Of a stretch of 48,955 nt of DNA, positions 33,366 through 42,914 are shown piece by piece. The DNA lies in assembly GCA_946479615.1 (NCBI GenBank), contig CAMLGR010000013.1:1-48955 (forward strand). The letters run 5' to 3'. Position 1 is the first letter of the stretch. Each line of letters begins with the position of its first letter. The notes beneath the pieces were generated by a model. It saw nothing but the letters and a program-made list of their open reading frames with translations, ran no database searches and was not told the origin of the DNA. The DNA comes from an uncultured Bacteroidota bacterium (GTDB lineage Bacteria; Bacteroidota; Bacteroidia; Chitinophagales; Chitinophagaceae). Position numbers and translations under genes: made by a program.

Positions 33366-35735
33366 ATTTCTCACCGGCTTCCCTGTCTTTAACACGGCCT
33401 GTATTCTTTCCAGGGTTTTCTTTTCACCACATAATGAAAGAAACGCTTCTCTTTCCAGGTCGAGCAGGTATTGTTCGGAAACGAAACTCGGTTCGCTGAG
33501 GTCGCCACCACACATGACATAGGCCAGTTTTTTGGCCACTACCGTATCATGATCAGTTGCATAATTCGCGCGCCACATGCCATTGATACCGGCATACAGA
33601 GCACCCAGGGCAGATTGGCCCAATACCTTTATATCTTTTCGTTGTACAGGAGCCGTATAGCCGCTGTCATAAATTTCGATCACTGATCTTTTGGCTTCAG
33701 CAATTCTTCTTCCCTGGTTCACGACCACTTCATCCAACCCTTTGCGGTATACACCAATAGAAAAACCTTCTGCTGCCGAAGTGGCTACTTTAGCGGTTGC
33801 GATAGTCAGGAAGCGATTTTTCAACGTAATGGTTTCCGGTTCATCTTCATGCATTTCATCAGAAGCACGTAGTACAAATTCTTTGGTGCCTCCTCCGCCT
33901 GGTATCAGGCCCACACCAAGTTCAACCAGGCCGGTATAAGTTTCTGCAGCCGGACAACATTTATCTGAATGGAGACTTAATTCGCAAGCACCACCCAATG
34001 CCAGACCATGCGGAGCCACTACGACCGGCACGGCAGAATAACGCGCGCGCATCATCGTATTCTGAAACAAACGGATCGCCATATCCAGTTCATCATATTC
34101 CTGGTCGATCGCCAGCATAAAGATCATTCCGACATTGGCGCCGGCACTGAAATTCGGTCCTTCGTTGGCGATCACTAATCCTTTGAATTCTTTCTCCGCT
34201 TTATCGATCGAAGTTTGAATACCGCTTAATACATCACCTCCGATACTTCCCATCTTGGTTGACCATTGCAAGCCTAACACATCATTTCCGATATCATACA
34301 GGCGGCAGCTTCCGTTTTTCCAAAGCAGTTTGTCCTGGTAATTGCTGAGAATGATAAAGGATTCGCCACCGGGCAATGGCTTATATGTTTTGGAAGCAGG
34401 ATCATAGCTGAATCTTTTTCCTCCTTCCACTTTGTAAAAGGATTTATTACCGGCTGCTAACATTTCCTCCACCCAGGGAGCCACTTTATAGCCTGCTGCT
34501 TTCATCGCTTCGGTTGTTTTGGCAACACCGAGAACATCCCAGCTTTCAAAAGCGCCGATCTCCCAGCCAAAACCAGCCATCATAGCATCGTCTACACGAT
34601 AAATCTCATCACTTATTTCAGGTATGCGATGCGAGATATAGGAAAATAATCCATAATGAAAATGACGATAAAATTCTCCTGCCTTATCCTGTCCTGCAAC
34701 CAGCATTTTCAAACGTTGATGCAGGTCCTCGACCGGTTTGGCCGTTTCGAGTGTACTGAATTTCGGTTTTACCCGCGGACCATACTCCAGGGTTTTTAAA
34801 TTCAGGGTCAGTATTTCTTTTTCGCCACCCGCGCTTTTTGTTTTCTTAAAAAATCCCTGTCCCGTTTTATCGCCGAGCCAGTTTGTTTCCACCATCTTAT
34901 TTAACCAGGAAGGAATCACAAAGGATTCACGGGCTTCATCTGCAGGACAATTATCATACACACCTTTTGCCACTTTCACCAATGTATCGATACCTACCAC
35001 ATCGGCTGTGCGGAAGGTTGCTGATTTCGGACGGCCAATGACCGGTCCTGTCAATGCATCTACTTCATCGATGGTCAATCCCATTTTATCAACCAACCCA
35101 AAAATCGCCATGATACCATACACACCGATACGGTTGGCGATGAACGCAGGCGTGTCTTTGCATAAGACCGTTGTCTTTCCCAGGATCAGGTCGCCGTAAT
35201 GCATTAAAAAATCCACTACTTCAGGATCTGTATAAGGCGTGGGAATGATCTCGAGCAAACGCAGGTAACGCGGCGGGTTGAAAAAATGACTGCCACAAAA
35301 ATGCTTTTTAAAATCATCACTGCGACCTTCTGCCATCAGGTGAATAGGAATGCCTGATGTATTGGAAGTAACAAGCGTACCGGGTTTACGGAATTGTTCT
35401 ACTTTATCGTAAATGATCTTTTTAATATCCAGCCTTTCTACCACTACTTCGATGATCCAGTCATAACCGGCGATATCTTTCATATTATCATCAAAATTGC
35501 CGGTACTGATCTTTTTCAATACATCTTTATGATAAACAGGAGAGGGGTTGCTTTTCACCGCAGCAGCCAATGCATCATTGACCAGTTTATTTCTTTCGGC
35601 GGGTGCTTCACCGGCATCTTTCGGTACCATATCCAATAGCAATACCTGTACACCTACACCTGCAAAATGACAGGCGATCCGCGAACCCATTACACCACTT
35701 CCTAATACGGCTACTTTCCTGATTGTACGTTTCAT
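33363..35735 (-). CDS. fadN: FadN-like 3-hydroxyacyl-CoA dehydrogenase / enoyl-CoA hydratase
   Basis: A bifunctional beta-oxidation protein of 790 residues. The dehydrogenase half comes first: NAD loop VLGSGVMGSRIACHFAG (about residues 10-26) and catalytic-His motif SHFFNPPRYLRLLE. The crotonase half follows, with FSAGANVGMIF, GLALGGACELSLH and VELGVGLIPGGGGTKE. This order (dehydrogenase then hydratase) and length match Bacillus FadN and are the reverse of proteobacterial FadB. No thiolase or acyl-CoA dehydrogenase gene is adjacent, unlike fadNAE of Bacillus. The start is ATG 35735. It is flanked on both sides by repeat hairpins. Confidence 0.88.
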   Translation of the reverse strand: MKRTIRKVAVLGSGVMGSRIACHFAGVGVQVLLLDMVPKDAGEAPAERNKLVNDALAAAVKSNPSPVYHKDVLKKISTGNFDDNMKDIAGYDWIIEVVVERLDIKKIIYDKVEQFRKPGTLVTSNTSGIPIHLMAEGRSDDFKKHFCGSHFFNPPRYLRLLEIIPTPYTDPEVVDFLMHYGDLILGKTTVLCKDTPAFIANRIGVYGIMAIFGLVDKMGLTIDEVDALTGPVIGRPKSATFRTADVVGIDTLVKVAKGVYDNCPADEARESFVIPSWLNKMVETNWLGDKTGQGFFKKTKSAGGEKEILTLNLKTLEYGPRVKPKFSTLETAKPVEDLHQRLKMLVAGQDKAGEFYRHFHYGLFSYISHRIPEISDEIYRVDDAMMAGFGWEIGAFESWDVLGVAKTTEAMKAAGYKVAPWVEEMLAAGNKSFYKVEGGKRFSYDPASKTYKPLPGGESFIILSNYQDKLLWKNGSCRLYDIGNDVLGLQWSTKMGSIGGDVLSGIQTSIDKAEKEFKGLVIANEGPNFSAGANVGMIFMLAIDQEYDELDMAIRLFQNTMMRARYSAVPVVVAPHGLALGGACELSLHSDKCCPAAETYTGLVELGVGLIPGGGGTKEFVLRASDEMHEDEPETITLKNRFLTIATAKVATSAAEGFSIGVYRKGLDEVVVNQGRRIAEAKRSVIEIYDSGYTAPVQRKDIKVLGQSALGALYAGINGMWRANYATDHDTVVAKKLAYVMCGGDLSEPSFVSEQYLLDLEREAFLSLCGEKKTLERIQAVLKTGKPVRN

Positions 35736-35852
35736 ATAAAGGGTCTTAAAATTAGTTAGTTAAACAACTATTTACTGTGAAGGTAAGAGAAAAAATAACG
35801 CGGATAATGGCTATTCCGAAGGTTTTCAAGGATACCCTTATCCTCTTCTAAA

Positions 35853-35942
35853 CCTATGTGAAACCTATGTTCCTATGTGCCTATGTGGTAAAAAAGCTGA
35901 CTGGCGTAGTCTTACCACATAGGCACATAGGTTTCACATAGA
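35853..35942. repeat. Octad-arm hairpin, CCTATGTG family, copy 1
   Basis: Left arm CCTATGTG-AAA-CCTATGTT-CCTATGTG-CCTATGTG-GTAA; the inverted right arm has one octad fewer. The asymmetric core TGGCGTAGTCTTACCAC is shared with copies 2 and 3. It lies 14 bp from the AsmA-like stop codon. Confidence 0.85.
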
Positions 35943-35956
35943 GCCGGGTTCATGTT

Positions 35957-38900
35957 TTAATATGCATCCCAATCAGGAAGTCTTTTATCAAGAATCTCTT
36001 TTGTATTCTTCTTTGCCAGTTTCTTGTTTTTGTGAATACCAATGCTGCTGGTCATACCGCTTAATGCAATCTTCACCAGGTAATTGATGGCTGAGCGATC
36101 GCGCAGCCGTTCGAAATAAACGACCCCGATCCGGTGATCATTTTTATTTTTAATGATGGTATTGGCAAAAAAACTTACCACTCCTGCAAAAAATGTTTTC
36201 TTATTCGTCTCACCCGGTCGTGTGATTCTTACCTTCAGATCATGATAATACATTTTCATTTCTCCATACGCGAGCTTTTCACGACCTGTCACACGCATGG
36301 ATAATGTATCGAGTTTGGCTGATTTCAATTCGGCAGAAGCCAATGGTATGAGTACCGGGTTAAGAATGGAGAGATCCGCTGGTCCCATACTGGTATTCAT
36401 TAAAAATCCACCCAACGAATCCGTATACGATGTTCTTACATATAATTTGGTCAGAATAGTGTCTTGCAGATAAGCGCTGGCTTTTATTCGTAGGCTATCA
36501 TCCGCTGAAAGATCGAAGTTTTTTATCCGGGCGATCGTTCCATTCAGCCGCGCCACCGTGATCTTGCCGGCTACTTTTGTTTTCTCATTGACTTCTTCAT
36601 ATTCAATATGTGCTCTTTTTACATTGACTGAATCAACGGATACATGCAGGGGTATTTTTTTCAGCATACTTACCGGTAACAGGGTCAGTACACCCGGCGC
36701 ACGGGGTACGCGCTTGTCGCGGTAATCCGTCATATATCCATCATAGATATTGACAATGCCCAAATCCAGCACCGTATCTTTTGCCAGGCGTTGTACATCA
36801 AATGGCCCCACCGTTATCAGCCCCGTACTGGCCTTCATGTAATCTGATTGATAAGGATGATTTTTTATGAATTCATCTCTTTCGGCAACAGGAGAAAATG
36901 AAAATGAATCAGCGGAAAAGAATTTTGTCTTCCTGTCATATCCTGCATTATACCAGTGAAAAGAAGTATTTGCATTCTTATAACTGCCGGTTATTTCATG
37001 CAGGTTGAACTGCATATTATGACTTACGAGTTCCCGGAGATTTAAAAGATAGGATGAATTGATGGCAAGATCATTCAACCTGGCCCGGGTAACAGATAAA
37101 GTGCCGCCATTCTTCCCCAAACTATCAATGATAAAATTGCTTGCGGCCAGGCTCGTGATAATACCCTTCCAATCCCAGTTCTCTGCTTCGTTCCTGCGTA
37201 ACCGTAACTGATCCAGTTGTGCCGTGACACGTCCTTCGCCTGCATCGAATTTTTTATTCTTTGCATTGGTATAAATAAAATGATCCATCGAAAAGCGAAG
37301 CTGATCGGCAGTTACTGTTTTAGTTGCCTCTTTGGTTACTTTCAGGTTGGTCAGGTCGAAATTATTATCAGCATCCTGTCCCTGCCAGTCCAGCGAAGAA
37401 GTGCCTTTTTCATTGGTGCTGATAAAATGAAGCGAAGGCTGTTTCACGGTAATATGATTGATGAAAATATCTTTCCACTCCTGCGGGTTATCCGTTGCGG
37501 ATTCATCGGTTTTACCAAAATGGCGGATAGCAATCTGCGGATGATCGATTTGTACATTATCGGCATAAATTTTTCCCTGGAGAATTGCATTGATGTCCGG
37601 GCTAACGGCTACTGATGGTAAACTTACCTGCACAGTATCGGCGGGCGATTGATCCTGGTAAATAATATTTTCAAGATACGAAGGCTGCTTATCGGTAATG
37701 CGAAGTCTTTCTATGGTTAAATGCTGGGTGTTATCAGTAAGATCGAGTTTATTCCCTGTAGTAGTAAGGTCTGTAACGGTGATCGGGCTTCCTTTTGGCA
37801 GGTTCAATGCTGTTGCTGAGAAATCAGGCAGGAAAACAGACATCTTCTTATTTCCCTGTTGCGCGCTGATCTTTGTATCCGTACCGCGGATATTCTTTAA
37901 TACAAAACTTTTAAGGGCAGCTGTATTGGCTTTCGGAAATGATAAAAGTTGTACATCTGCTTTTCGCCAGTTGATATCGTTAATAGTGACCTCGGTAAAC
38001 CTGTCGTTGGCGATCATGGAAGTGACGGAGATATTATCTGCCTTGATCGTAAATGCATCTTTCTTTTCCACCAAAATGCTTCCTGCTTTGAATCCATTCC
38101 GGGTACCATTGTATTGCACATCCGACAGATGCGCTGCAATATCTCCCATGATAAAAGCACCTTTACGGAAATGCAAACTGCTTACCGATCGCTGGATGGA
38201 ACGTACCTGGCGCGCATCCACCAGTTGTTTGGCGGAAACGGTCATGGTCGCATCCTGTAGTTCCAGTCGTACCTGTTTGTTAATGGTCAGGTTCACCTGC
38301 CCGTCAACAATATCGAGATTATCCAGTTGCATGATCTTGCCGATACCCGCCAATGCCTGGAATACATCTCTGGAAGAACGGTTTTTGCTTTTACCGATAT
38401 TGTAATTGATCACAGGTCGATAAAGTGTTACTCCCTGTGCATTGAGTTGCTGATCAAATACAAGATTATCCCAGGAAAGACCGCGTAGTTCAAATTGCGG
38501 CATGTCCAGCCGGTTAATGACTTTATTATTATCATTTAATTCCTGGTAAGAAAAATTACTAAGACTGATACGGTTATCGTTGATCAGGATACTATCAAAC
38601 TGCATGGCATAGGTACTGTCACGCAAAAAGTTTTCATAATTGCGGATCGCCATTGCAAACCGTTCAACGGTCAGTGGCCGTGGTGCATTTTCCCGGATAC
38701 GGAGCCCCTGCAATTCGAAATTATTATGATCGGAAGTAAAGGAACTGGGGTGGCCATTGCGCATGGTATTGATATCGAAAGAGCCATTTTGTACTACTAC
38801 GAATGCCAGTTGCAGGTTACCTGTCAGTTGCTGGATCAATTCATAGAGTTTAGGCGGCTTCACAGGACCGGCGCTTTTTGATAATTCTACCGATAACTGG

Positions 38901-39805
38901 AAACGCGGGTTGATACAATACACAGAATCGGCTTTGATCACTTCGGTATGATAAAGGGTATCAAAATCGATATTCGTCATCCGCAGTTTATCAAAGAAAA
39001 TCCGGAAGGAATTGCTGCTGCTGTCACCTTTGGTAGCAGTGATAGTACAACTATCAAATTCAGCAAGCCGGTTACGGATATTGATCCTGAAATTACTAAA
39101 GCTCAACCGGTGACGGCCATCGGGAAAAAGAATATCCTGGTTGGTGGTATGCAGCGATACGTCATCGCTGAATAATATTTTCTTCCTGGCTTCGGTGACG
39201 GACGTATCTACCCGTAAATTATCGAGATGGAAATAAAGTCTTGAAATAACGATTGGTTTCTCATCGGGCTGTGTTTTATTAACAAGTGAGAAAGTACCGT
39301 TATCGATCTGGAAGCGATCTACTTTTAATACCTGTAAGGCATCCTGTATGGAATTATAGATATGTCCCATCTCCTGCGGGATGGACATAGTCGTGTCGGA
39401 TACATGGGTACTATCCCTGCTGCGCAATTTAGTGACAGTGATATACGGATTGATCAGTTGAATGGAATCGATAAGAAATCTTTTTTCAAAGACCAGGGGC
39501 CAGACCTTTTCTACCTGTACTTTGATCTTATCTACTTTGAAACGGTAAGCGATAGGGGAGTTGATTGTGTCGGTGGAAAGAAAGACCGCTTGTTGCAATT
39601 CCATTTTCCGGCTGAACCAGTTAAACTTGAACTTATGGATCTCGAGTTTCAGTTTGCCCTGCGACTGGTCGGCCACCATATTTTCGATCAATTCTTCCGC
39701 ATGATTGACAAACCAGAAGTGAAACGACAACAGCAATACAACGATTGCACCCAGGATAAAGGCGGCGATCTTAGTAAGCTTTTTTGTAATTGGTTTTTCT
39801 GCCAA
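35957..39805 (-). CDS. Giant AsmA/TamB-like envelope protein
   Basis: A 1282-residue protein with an N-terminal membrane anchor (about residues 11-30, AAFILGAIVVLLLSFHFWF) and a very long extracytoplasmic region. That region is made of short amphipathic strands in repeating patterns such as VDRFQIDNGTFSLVN and LDNLDIVDGQVNLTIN. This is the look of AsmA/DUF748-type proteins, whose long beta-grooves are thought to carry lipids across the periplasm. No lipobox or enzyme motif is visible. The only start is TTG 39805; a TAA lies in frame just upstream. A possible -7 element (TAATCTTTCC, 39811-39820 on this strand) would make the transcript nearly leaderless. Confidence 0.7.
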   Translation of the reverse strand: MAEKPITKKLTKIAAFILGAIVVLLLSFHFWFVNHAEELIENMVADQSQGKLKLEIHKFKFNWFSRKMELQQAVFLSTDTINSPIAYRFKVDKIKVQVEKVWPLVFEKRFLIDSIQLINPYITVTKLRSRDSTHVSDTTMSIPQEMGHIYNSIQDALQVLKVDRFQIDNGTFSLVNKTQPDEKPIVISRLYFHLDNLRVDTSVTEARKKILFSDDVSLHTTNQDILFPDGRHRLSFSNFRINIRNRLAEFDSCTITATKGDSSSNSFRIFFDKLRMTNIDFDTLYHTEVIKADSVYCINPRFQLSVELSKSAGPVKPPKLYELIQQLTGNLQLAFVVVQNGSFDINTMRNGHPSSFTSDHNNFELQGLRIRENAPRPLTVERFAMAIRNYENFLRDSTYAMQFDSILINDNRISLSNFSYQELNDNNKVINRLDMPQFELRGLSWDNLVFDQQLNAQGVTLYRPVINYNIGKSKNRSSRDVFQALAGIGKIMQLDNLDIVDGQVNLTINKQVRLELQDATMTVSAKQLVDARQVRSIQRSVSSLHFRKGAFIMGDIAAHLSDVQYNGTRNGFKAGSILVEKKDAFTIKADNISVTSMIANDRFTEVTINDINWRKADVQLLSFPKANTAALKSFVLKNIRGTDTKISAQQGNKKMSVFLPDFSATALNLPKGSPITVTDLTTTGNKLDLTDNTQHLTIERLRITDKQPSYLENIIYQDQSPADTVQVSLPSVAVSPDINAILQGKIYADNVQIDHPQIAIRHFGKTDESATDNPQEWKDIFINHITVKQPSLHFISTNEKGTSSLDWQGQDADNNFDLTNLKVTKEATKTVTADQLRFSMDHFIYTNAKNKKFDAGEGRVTAQLDQLRLRRNEAENWDWKGIITSLAASNFIIDSLGKNGGTLSVTRARLNDLAINSSYLLNLRELVSHNMQFNLHEITGSYKNANTSFHWYNAGYDRKTKFFSADSFSFSPVAERDEFIKNHPYQSDYMKASTGLITVGPFDVQRLAKDTVLDLGIVNIYDGYMTDYRDKRVPRAPGVLTLLPVSMLKKIPLHVSVDSVNVKRAHIEYEEVNEKTKVAGKITVARLNGTIARIKNFDLSADDSLRIKASAYLQDTILTKLYVRTSYTDSLGGFLMNTSMGPADLSILNPVLIPLASAELKSAKLDTLSMRVTGREKLAYGEMKMYYHDLKVRITRPGETNKKTFFAGVVSFFANTIIKNKNDHRIGVVYFERLRDRSAINYLVKIALSGMTSSIGIHKNKKLAKKNTKEILDKRLPDWDAY

Positions 39806-39884
39806 GGTGCGGAAAGATTAAGGTCTGAATTTACCACAATTTCCTTGGTAAAAAAAGCTAAATATTTGAATAATAAGCGTTAAC

Positions 39885-39985
39885 AATAAGAAATAAGGAA
39901 CAAAAAATAAGGAATGAGAAAGTGATCAGCTTTAAGACTGCACTTACTTTCTCATTCCTTATTCCTTATTTTTCATTTCTTATTT
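39885..39985. repeat. Heptad-arm hairpin, AATAAGG family, copy 2
   Basis: Left arm has five units (AATAAGA, AATAAGG, AACAAAA, AATAAGG, AATGAGA) plus AAGT. The inverted arm reads AATAAGA, AATGAAA, AATAAGG, AATAAGG, AATGAGA, AAGT. On the - strand it begins on the last bases of the YbjN-like stop codon TAA. Confidence 0.88.
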
Positions 39986-40415
39986 AAGAAAAGTTCTTCT
40001 TGAGAAAGTCATCCAGTTCATCCGCCCAATAGCCGATATCGCTGATCAGGGTCACCATTTCCTGGTAATCCATTCCTTCGATATCGCGTTCGGCGATGGC
40101 GCAAAGAATACCTTTTTCGGCGATCGTAGCCAGTTTGATCCCCATATACTTTGTATTTACTTCCAGTGCTCCCTGGTAAAAATCGAGTTTCTGGCTGTCA
40201 GAGACAGGTATTACATGCAAAGGAGCAAAGCAACGGATAAATGTACGTATCGATTTCGAAGGTGTTTCATACGATGTGAGGAAGACTTCAATCGTTGAAG
40301 ATCCCCTGGAGAAATACCAGGCGCCTGTTTTCGGATTGTAAATCTTATCAGCGGTAGTTCCGATCTGTTTGCACATCTCGTCGATGTAGGCTTTAACGTT
40401 TTCTGATGTTGCCAT
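39984..40415 (-). CDS. YbjN-like / T3SS-chaperone-fold protein
   Basis: A 143-residue soluble protein with no signal peptide. Alternating helices and strands (ENVKAYIDEMCKQIG, WYFSRGSSTIEVFLTSY, FIRCFAPLHVIP, YWADELDDFL) resemble the YbjN family, whose fold is like type III secretion chaperones. Its role in bacteria is poorly defined. The start is ATG 40415. It lies between metG and the AsmA-like gene, with a repeat hairpin in each gap. Confidence 0.6.
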   Translation of the reverse strand: MATSENVKAYIDEMCKQIGTTADKIYNPKTGAWYFSRGSSTIEVFLTSYETPSKSIRTFIRCFAPLHVIPVSDSQKLDFYQGALEVNTKYMGIKLATIAEKGILCAIAERDIEGMDYQEMVTLISDIGYWADELDDFLKKNFS

Positions 40416-40465
40416 GTTTAAAATTAGAAAATCAAAATCCGAAAATAATTACCAGATTATAAGTT

Positions 40466-40556
40466 CTATATGGACCTATGTGTGGTAAAGATTACGCTAT
40501 TCAACTAAAATGTTTATACCGGATTGACGTAGTTTTTACCACATAGGACACATAGT
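40466..40556. repeat. Octad-arm hairpin, CCTATGTG family, copy 2
   Basis: Left arm CTATATGGACCTATGTGTGGTAA; right arm, read inverted, CTATGTGTCCTATGTGGTAA. The internal core is longer than in the other copies and pairs again (GTAAAGATTACG with CGTAGTTTTTAC). It ends 2 bp from the metG stop codon. Confidence 0.8.
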
Positions 40557-40557
40557 A

Positions 40558-42672
40558 TTAGCTGACAGATGAACCATTTGTTGTTGCTTCATCGGGATTG
40601 ATAAACTTCAATTTCCCTGCATCTTCAGCCATCAATATCATTCCATTGCTTTCAATACCTCTCATTTTACGCGGTGCGAGATTGACAACCACCACTACCT
40701 GTTTGCCAATAATATCTTCAGGTTTGAAATGCATGGCAATACCGGAAACGATGGTTCTTTTTTCAAAACCAAGATCCACTTCCAGTTTTAAGAGCTTATC
40801 CGCTTTCTCTACTTTTTCCGCAGCTGTGATCGTACCTGTTCTCAGATCGAGTTTGGCAAAATCATCATACTGTATTTCCGCTTTGATATCAGCGGGTTGT
40901 GAACCTGGTTGCGTTTCTTCCATTTGTGTTTGGGTACTTTTAATAAGTCCTGCTTTTAATTTATCTACCTGTGCTGTTATTTCTGCATCTTCAATTTTGC
41001 GGAATAACAATTGTGGTTCCCGGAGGTTATAGCCAACACTCAGCAATTTAGTTTTACCGGCATTTTCCCATTCCAGCATCTTGTCCACCACTTTCATCAT
41101 GTGCAGCATGGTGCGGGCTGTATTGGGTAAAAAAGGATTGATCAATACAGCCAGGTTAGCGGTTAATTGCAGGCAGATGTGTAAACAATTATCGATGAGT
41201 TTCTGGTTGTCCGGTTTTTCTGCAAGGCTTTTGGCAAGGATCCAGGGTTCTTTCTTCTGCATGTATTGATTTCCTTTGCGGGAAAGATCAATCACTTCAT
41301 ACAGCGCTTCACGGAATTTATATTCTTCGATCAACCGCTCTACTTTTATCTTGCAGTTTTGAATTTCTTCAAATACTTTCTTGTCTTCGTTGTCTAAAAT
41401 AGCTGTATGTAAAGGAGGTACTTTTCCTTTACAGAGTTTATGCATCAATACAAAAGCGCGGTTGACAAAATTCCCGAAAATATCGCTAAGCTCGCTGCGA
41501 TAGGAAGTCTGAAAACCTTTCCAGGTAAACTCGCTGTCTTTTGTTTCGGGGGCAATAGCAGTGAGGTAATAGCGCAATGCATCTACCATCTGTCCGCCGC
41601 CATTTTCTTTCTTTACAAAATCATTGATGTAATCGCGCATGTCGAGTTTCCAGTTGCGGCTGGTACTCATCTTATCGCCTTCGAGATTCAGGAACTCATT
41701 GGCGGGAACATTGGCTGGTAAAATATTGCCATGCAATTTCAGCATGATCGGGAAGATGATGCAATGGAAAACGATATTGTCTTTCCCGATAAAATGAACC
41801 AGTTTGGTGCCGGCATCGTACCAGTAAGGTTTCCAGTCTTTATTATGATCGATGGCCCATTGGCGGGTAGCGCTGATATAACCGATCGGCGCATCAAACC
41901 ATACATACAACACTTTTCCTTCGGCGTCTTTCAGTGGTACTTTAATGCCCCAGTCAAGGTCACGGGTAACGGCTCTTGATTGAAGACCGCCTTCTATCCA
42001 GCTTTTACATTGACCGATAACCGTAGCGCGCCAATCATCTTTATGTTCTTCGAGTATCCATTGTTTAAAAAACTCTTCGTGTTTGCCAAGCGGCATATAC
42101 CAGTGCGTGGTTTTTTTCTTGACGGGTGGTTTACCGCTGAGTGTGCTTACGGGATTAATGAGTTCGTCGGGACTTAATGTGCGGCCGCAATTCTCACATT
42201 GATCACCGTAGGCATTGGGAAATCCGCAATTGGGACAAGTGCCTTTGATAAAACGATCGGCCAAAAATGTTTTCGCTTCTTCGTCGTAGTATTGTTCCGT
42301 CTCTTTTGTTTCCAGTTCGTTGCGGTCATGCAGGTAGGTAAAAAACTCCTGCGCTGTTTCATGATGAAGGGGTTCGCTGGTGCGATGATAGATATCGAAG
42401 GAAATATCCATATCGGCGAAATCCTGTTTCAGTGCAGCATGATACTTATCGATAATAGCGCGGGGCGTGGTACCTTCTTTCATGGCCTGGATCGGGATGG
42501 CGGTACCATGTTCATCGCTGCCGCAGACAAACACCACATCTCTTTTTTGGGCGCGGAGATAGCGGACATAAATATCGGCAGGGATATAGGCTCCGGCCAG
42601 ATGGCCGATGTGTTTTAGCCCGTTGGCATAAGGGAGGGCGGAAGTAATTAAATATCGTTTGAAATCACTCAT
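40558..42672 (-). CDS. metG: Methionyl-tRNA synthetase with C-terminal tRNA-binding domain
   Basis: Class I aminoacyl-tRNA synthetase. ATG 42672 starts the family N-terminus (SDFKRYLITSALPYANGLKH); the frame is open to 42774. The HIGH motif lies at residues 21-24 and the KMSKS-type loop reads KMSTS in EGDKMSTSRNWKLD. The zinc knuckle is TCPNCGFPNAYGDQCENCG. After the anticodon-binding domain, a C-terminal EMAP-II-like tRNA-binding domain begins near AKLDLRTGTI and contains VNLAPRKMRGIESNGM. At 704 residues it is the long form with this appended domain. It is the first gene of a - strand run to 32871. Confidence 0.97.
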   Translation of the reverse strand: MSDFKRYLITSALPYANGLKHIGHLAGAYIPADIYVRYLRAQKRDVVFVCGSDEHGTAIPIQAMKEGTTPRAIIDKYHAALKQDFADMDISFDIYHRTSEPLHHETAQEFFTYLHDRNELETKETEQYYDEEAKTFLADRFIKGTCPNCGFPNAYGDQCENCGRTLSPDELINPVSTLSGKPPVKKKTTHWYMPLGKHEEFFKQWILEEHKDDWRATVIGQCKSWIEGGLQSRAVTRDLDWGIKVPLKDAEGKVLYVWFDAPIGYISATRQWAIDHNKDWKPYWYDAGTKLVHFIGKDNIVFHCIIFPIMLKLHGNILPANVPANEFLNLEGDKMSTSRNWKLDMRDYINDFVKKENGGGQMVDALRYYLTAIAPETKDSEFTWKGFQTSYRSELSDIFGNFVNRAFVLMHKLCKGKVPPLHTAILDNEDKKVFEEIQNCKIKVERLIEEYKFREALYEVIDLSRKGNQYMQKKEPWILAKSLAEKPDNQKLIDNCLHICLQLTANLAVLINPFLPNTARTMLHMMKVVDKMLEWENAGKTKLLSVGYNLREPQLLFRKIEDAEITAQVDKLKAGLIKSTQTQMEETQPGSQPADIKAEIQYDDFAKLDLRTGTITAAEKVEKADKLLKLEVDLGFEKRTIVSGIAMHFKPEDIIGKQVVVVVNLAPRKMRGIESNGMILMAEDAGKLKFINPDEATTNGSSVS

Positions 42673-42695
42673 TGTTAATGGTCTGTAATAGGCTG

Positions 42696-42703
42696 CAAAA
42701 ATA
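42696..42703 (-). promoter_or_regulatory. -7 promoter element for metG
   Basis: On the - strand it reads TATTTTTG, an exact TAnnTTTG match. A start near 42689 would give a leader of about 17 nt. A palindrome array lies about 50-120 bp upstream of it. Confidence 0.45.
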
Positions 42704-42746
42704 ACTAATCGTTGATAAGCAGGGCGGTAAAGTTTGGTCAGTATAA

Positions 42747-42834
42747 GGTGACACCCCAGGTGAGTGGGTGTCACCTTGTACTAGGAAGGTGTCACCTTCC
42801 CCCTGAGGTGTCACCTGGTGAGGAAGAGGACACC
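42747..42834. repeat. Array of GGTGWCACC palindromes, copy 2
   Basis: Four 9-bp units, GGTGACACC once then GGTGTCACC three times, have centres at 42751, 42771, 42792 and 42811, about 20 bp apart. A further degenerate GGTGA...GACACC pair extends to 42834. It sits in the divergent metG/amidase region. Confidence 0.8.
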
Positions 42835-42914
42835 CTGCTACGATATAAACCTCATTGATTTCAAAGAAAATTCTACCTTCCAGAAGATAAAACACCCAAC
42901 AATACCTGTTTTTT

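Noticed and set aside
37698..38405. 235-residue reading frame antisense to the AsmA-like gene
   Set aside because: No domain or start signals; the opposite strand has one continuous 1282-residue frame.
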